DNA of 6,979 nucleotides from Nitratifractor sp. Lineage in GTDB: Bacteria > Campylobacterota > Campylobacteria > Campylobacterales > Sulfurovaceae. The notes below the pieces were generated by a model that saw nothing but the letters and a program-made list of their open reading frames with translations, did not search any database and was not told the origin of the DNA. The first letter of the stretch is position 1, and every line of letters begins with the position of its first letter. The stretch is from assembly GCA_024762845.1 (NCBI GenBank), contig JANTGQ010000067.1, positions 1 to 6,979 on the forward strand. The letters run 5' to 3'. The position numbers and the translations under genes were made by a program. Shown in pieces: positions 5,365-6,979 of the stretch.

Positions 5365-6979
5365 ATGTCAAAATTATATACTAAAGATACACAAGCAATT
5401 TTTTGGAATAACAATAAAACAGCTATCCAGAGAATGTTAGATTACGACTACACAATTGGTAGAGATAAACCATCAGTAGCAGGGATTGTAGCACCAACAA
5501 GTGGTAATAAATTTGAGAAGTTTTTCTATGGACCAGATGAAATTATGGTTCCACTGTATAAATCAACAGCTGATGCGAAAAAAGAGCAACCACAAGCAGA
5601 TGTACTACTAAACTTTGCATCGTTTAGAACAGCTTACGATGTGGTTATGGAAGCATTAGAGATTGGTGGATTTAAATCTATTATGGTTACAGCAGAGGGT
5701 ATTCCTGAGAGACTTGCTAGAGTTATGAACCAAGCAGCTCGTGACGCAGGTGTTACTGTAATTGGACCAGCAACTGTTGGTGCTATTGCTCCAGGTGCAT
5801 TCAAGATTGCAAATATTGGTGGAACAATTGAGAATATCGTAAACTCTAAACTACACCGTGCAGGTTCGTGTGGACTTGTAACCAGATCTGGTGGTCTATT
5901 TAATGAGCTAAGTAATATTATTGCTATCAATGCTGATGGTATTGCAGAGGGTGTTGCTATTGGTGGAGATAGATTTGTAGGTTCTGTATTTATCGATAAT
6001 ATGCTACGAATGGAAAGCAACCCAGATGTAAAATATATGATACTTCTAGGTGAAGTTGGTGGTAGAGAAGAGTACAAAGTAATCGAAGCTATCAAAGATG
6101 GTCGAATTACTAAACCAGTTATTGCTTGGTGTATCGGTACTATTGCAAAACACTTTAGCTCTGGAGTACAATTTGGTCATGCAGGTGCTAGTGCAAATGC
6201 AGATGCAGAGACAGCTGCAGCTAAAAACAAAGCAATGGCAGAAGCAGGAATTTATGTACCTGAATCATTTAATGACCTACCAGCAAAAATTGCAGAGGTT
6301 TATGGAAAATTAAAAGAAGAGGGTGTAATCGGTGTGATTGCAGAGCCTGAACTTAAAATTGTTCCAAAAGTTAGAAGAAGTAAACAGTTTATCTGTACAA
6401 TTTCTGATGATAGAGGCGAAGAGGCAACATATGCTGGTTTCCCAATCTCAAGTGTAGCAACACCTGATACAGGAAAAGGCATTGGAGATGTTATCTCACT
6501 TCTATGGTTCAAAAAACAGTATCCAAAATGGGCTACAGAGTTCATTGAAACTGTTATCAAAACAGTAGCAGACCATGGACCAGCAGTAAGTGGAGCTCAC
6601 AATGCAAAAGTAACAGCAAGAGCAGGTAAGAGTGTTGTTGAAGCTCTTGTAACTGGACTTCTTACTATTGGACCTAGATTTGGTGGAGCAATTGACGGTG
6701 CAGCAAAATACTTTAAATATGCAGACGATAATAGTTTAACACCAGCAGAGTTCCTAGGTTATATGAAAGGTGAGGGTGTACCAATTCCAGGTATCGGACA
6801 TAGAATTAAGTCACTTAAAAACCCCGATTTGAGAGTTACAGGACTTATGAACTTTGCAGCTGATAACTTCCCTGCAACACCTCTACTTGATTATGCAAGA
6901 ACAGTTGAAGCTCTTACTACAAGTAAAAAAGAGAACCTAATTTTGAATGTTGATGGTACTATTGGTATTCTTATGGTTG
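5365..6979 (+). CDS. aclA: ATP citrate lyase, AclA subunit (catalytic histidine and lyase half), 3' partial
   Basis: The frame runs from ATG 5365 to the right edge without a stop: 538 codons, against about 600 for the family, so only the C-terminus is missing. The first part (to about residue 325) is succinyl-CoA-synthetase-alpha-like, with a CoA-binding domain and the phosphohistidine motif FGHAGASA, where His272 is the residue phosphorylated during citryl-phosphate formation. The rest is the citrate-synthase-like module that cleaves citryl-CoA: His404 in ADHGPAVSGAHN, His479 in GIGHR and Asp530 in NVDG. Their spacing (75 and 51 residues) equals that of human ACLY His900, His975 and Asp1026 as I recall it. 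GGGAGAAG overlaps the aclB stop and gives a ribosome site six bases before the ATG, so translation is probably coupled. Presence of the lyase module in the same chain identifies true ATP citrate lyase rather than the separate citryl-CoA synthetase and lyase system. Confidence 0.97.
   Translation, partial: MSKLYTKDTQAIFWNNNKTAIQRMLDYDYTIGRDKPSVAGIVAPTSGNKFEKFFYGPDEIMVPLYKSTADAKKEQPQADVLLNFASFRTAYDVVMEALEIGGFKSIMVTAEGIPERLARVMNQAARDAGVTVIGPATVGAIAPGAFKIANIGGTIENIVNSKLHRAGSCGLVTRSGGLFNELSNIIAINADGIAEGVAIGGDRFVGSVFIDNMLRMESNPDVKYMILLGEVGGREEYKVIEAIKDGRITKPVIAWCIGTIAKHFSSGVQFGHAGASANADAETAAAKNKAMAEAGIYVPESFNDLPAKIAEVYGKLKEEGVIGVIAEPELKIVPKVRRSKQFICTISDDRGEEATYAGFPISSVATPDTGKGIGDVISLLWFKKQYPKWATEFIETVIKTVADHGPAVSGAHNAKVTARAGKSVVEALVTGLLTIGPRFGGAIDGAAKYFKYADDNSLTPAEFLGYMKGEGVPIPGIGHRIKSLKNPDLRVTGLMNFAADNFPATPLLDYARTVEALTTSKKENLILNVDGTIGILMV

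Noticed and set aside
5634..6095. Minus-strand 153-codon open frame
   Set aside because: It lies entirely antisense to aclA, which has unmistakable homology and catalytic residues; the peptide is a codon-bias shadow.
6098..6313. Plus-strand 71-codon frame with a Gln/Leu-rich peptide
   Set aside because: It is an out-of-frame reading of the aclA phosphohistidine region.
1..6979. CRISPR array, tRNA or rRNA genes, or phage and toxin-antitoxin modules
   Set aside because: No regularly spaced identical direct repeats with unique spacers outside the coding repeats, no tRNA cloverleaf or rRNA signature, and no matching protein motifs were seen.

Overview
The window reads as chromosomal DNA of a chemolithoautotrophic Campylobacterota (Epsilonproteobacteria), in the general range of Sulfurovum or Sulfurimonas. 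The evidence is the adjacent aclB-aclA pair for two-subunit ATP citrate lyase, the key enzyme of the reductive TCA cycle, together with AT-rich DNA, AT-rich intergenic regions and short spacers. The genus is inference.

Layout, left to right, with all genes on the + strand. (1) Positions 1-1529 hold the C-terminal 508 codons of a large secreted or surface protein built from three SdrD B-like repeats plus a fourth degenerate one; its start lies outside the window. (2) Positions 1530-2171 form a 642-base gene-free stretch that is far from empty. It has a 12-bp terminator-like hairpin, then a 20-bp-arm long hairpin, then a small element whose inverted ends (CCCG-ATTATG-ATTAGA) sit exactly between TTAA tetranucleotides, a GC-rich folded core, and an extra solo copy of the end sequence, again abutting TTAA. 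This looks like a non-autonomous transposon (MITE) or decayed insertion sequence. (3) Positions 2172-2741 encode a PabA/TrpG-type glutamine amidotransferase. (4) Positions 2823-3923 encode a polytopic membrane protein of unrecognised family. (5) Positions 4041-5351 encode AclB, and positions 5365 to the right edge encode AclA, cut off near its C-terminus.

Functionally, AclB (ATP-grasp and citrate-binding half) and AclA (CoA-ligase catalytic-histidine half plus citrate-synthase-like lyase module) form one enzyme that cleaves citrate to acetyl-CoA and oxaloacetate using ATP and CoA. They are clearly one operon with its own promoter and strong ribosome binding site. PabA would supply ammonia for folate (or tryptophan) precursor synthesis from chorismate and has no obvious functional tie to its neighbours. 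The most unusual part of the window is the nested inverted-repeat region at 1542-2017; no new enzymatic or defence system is visible.
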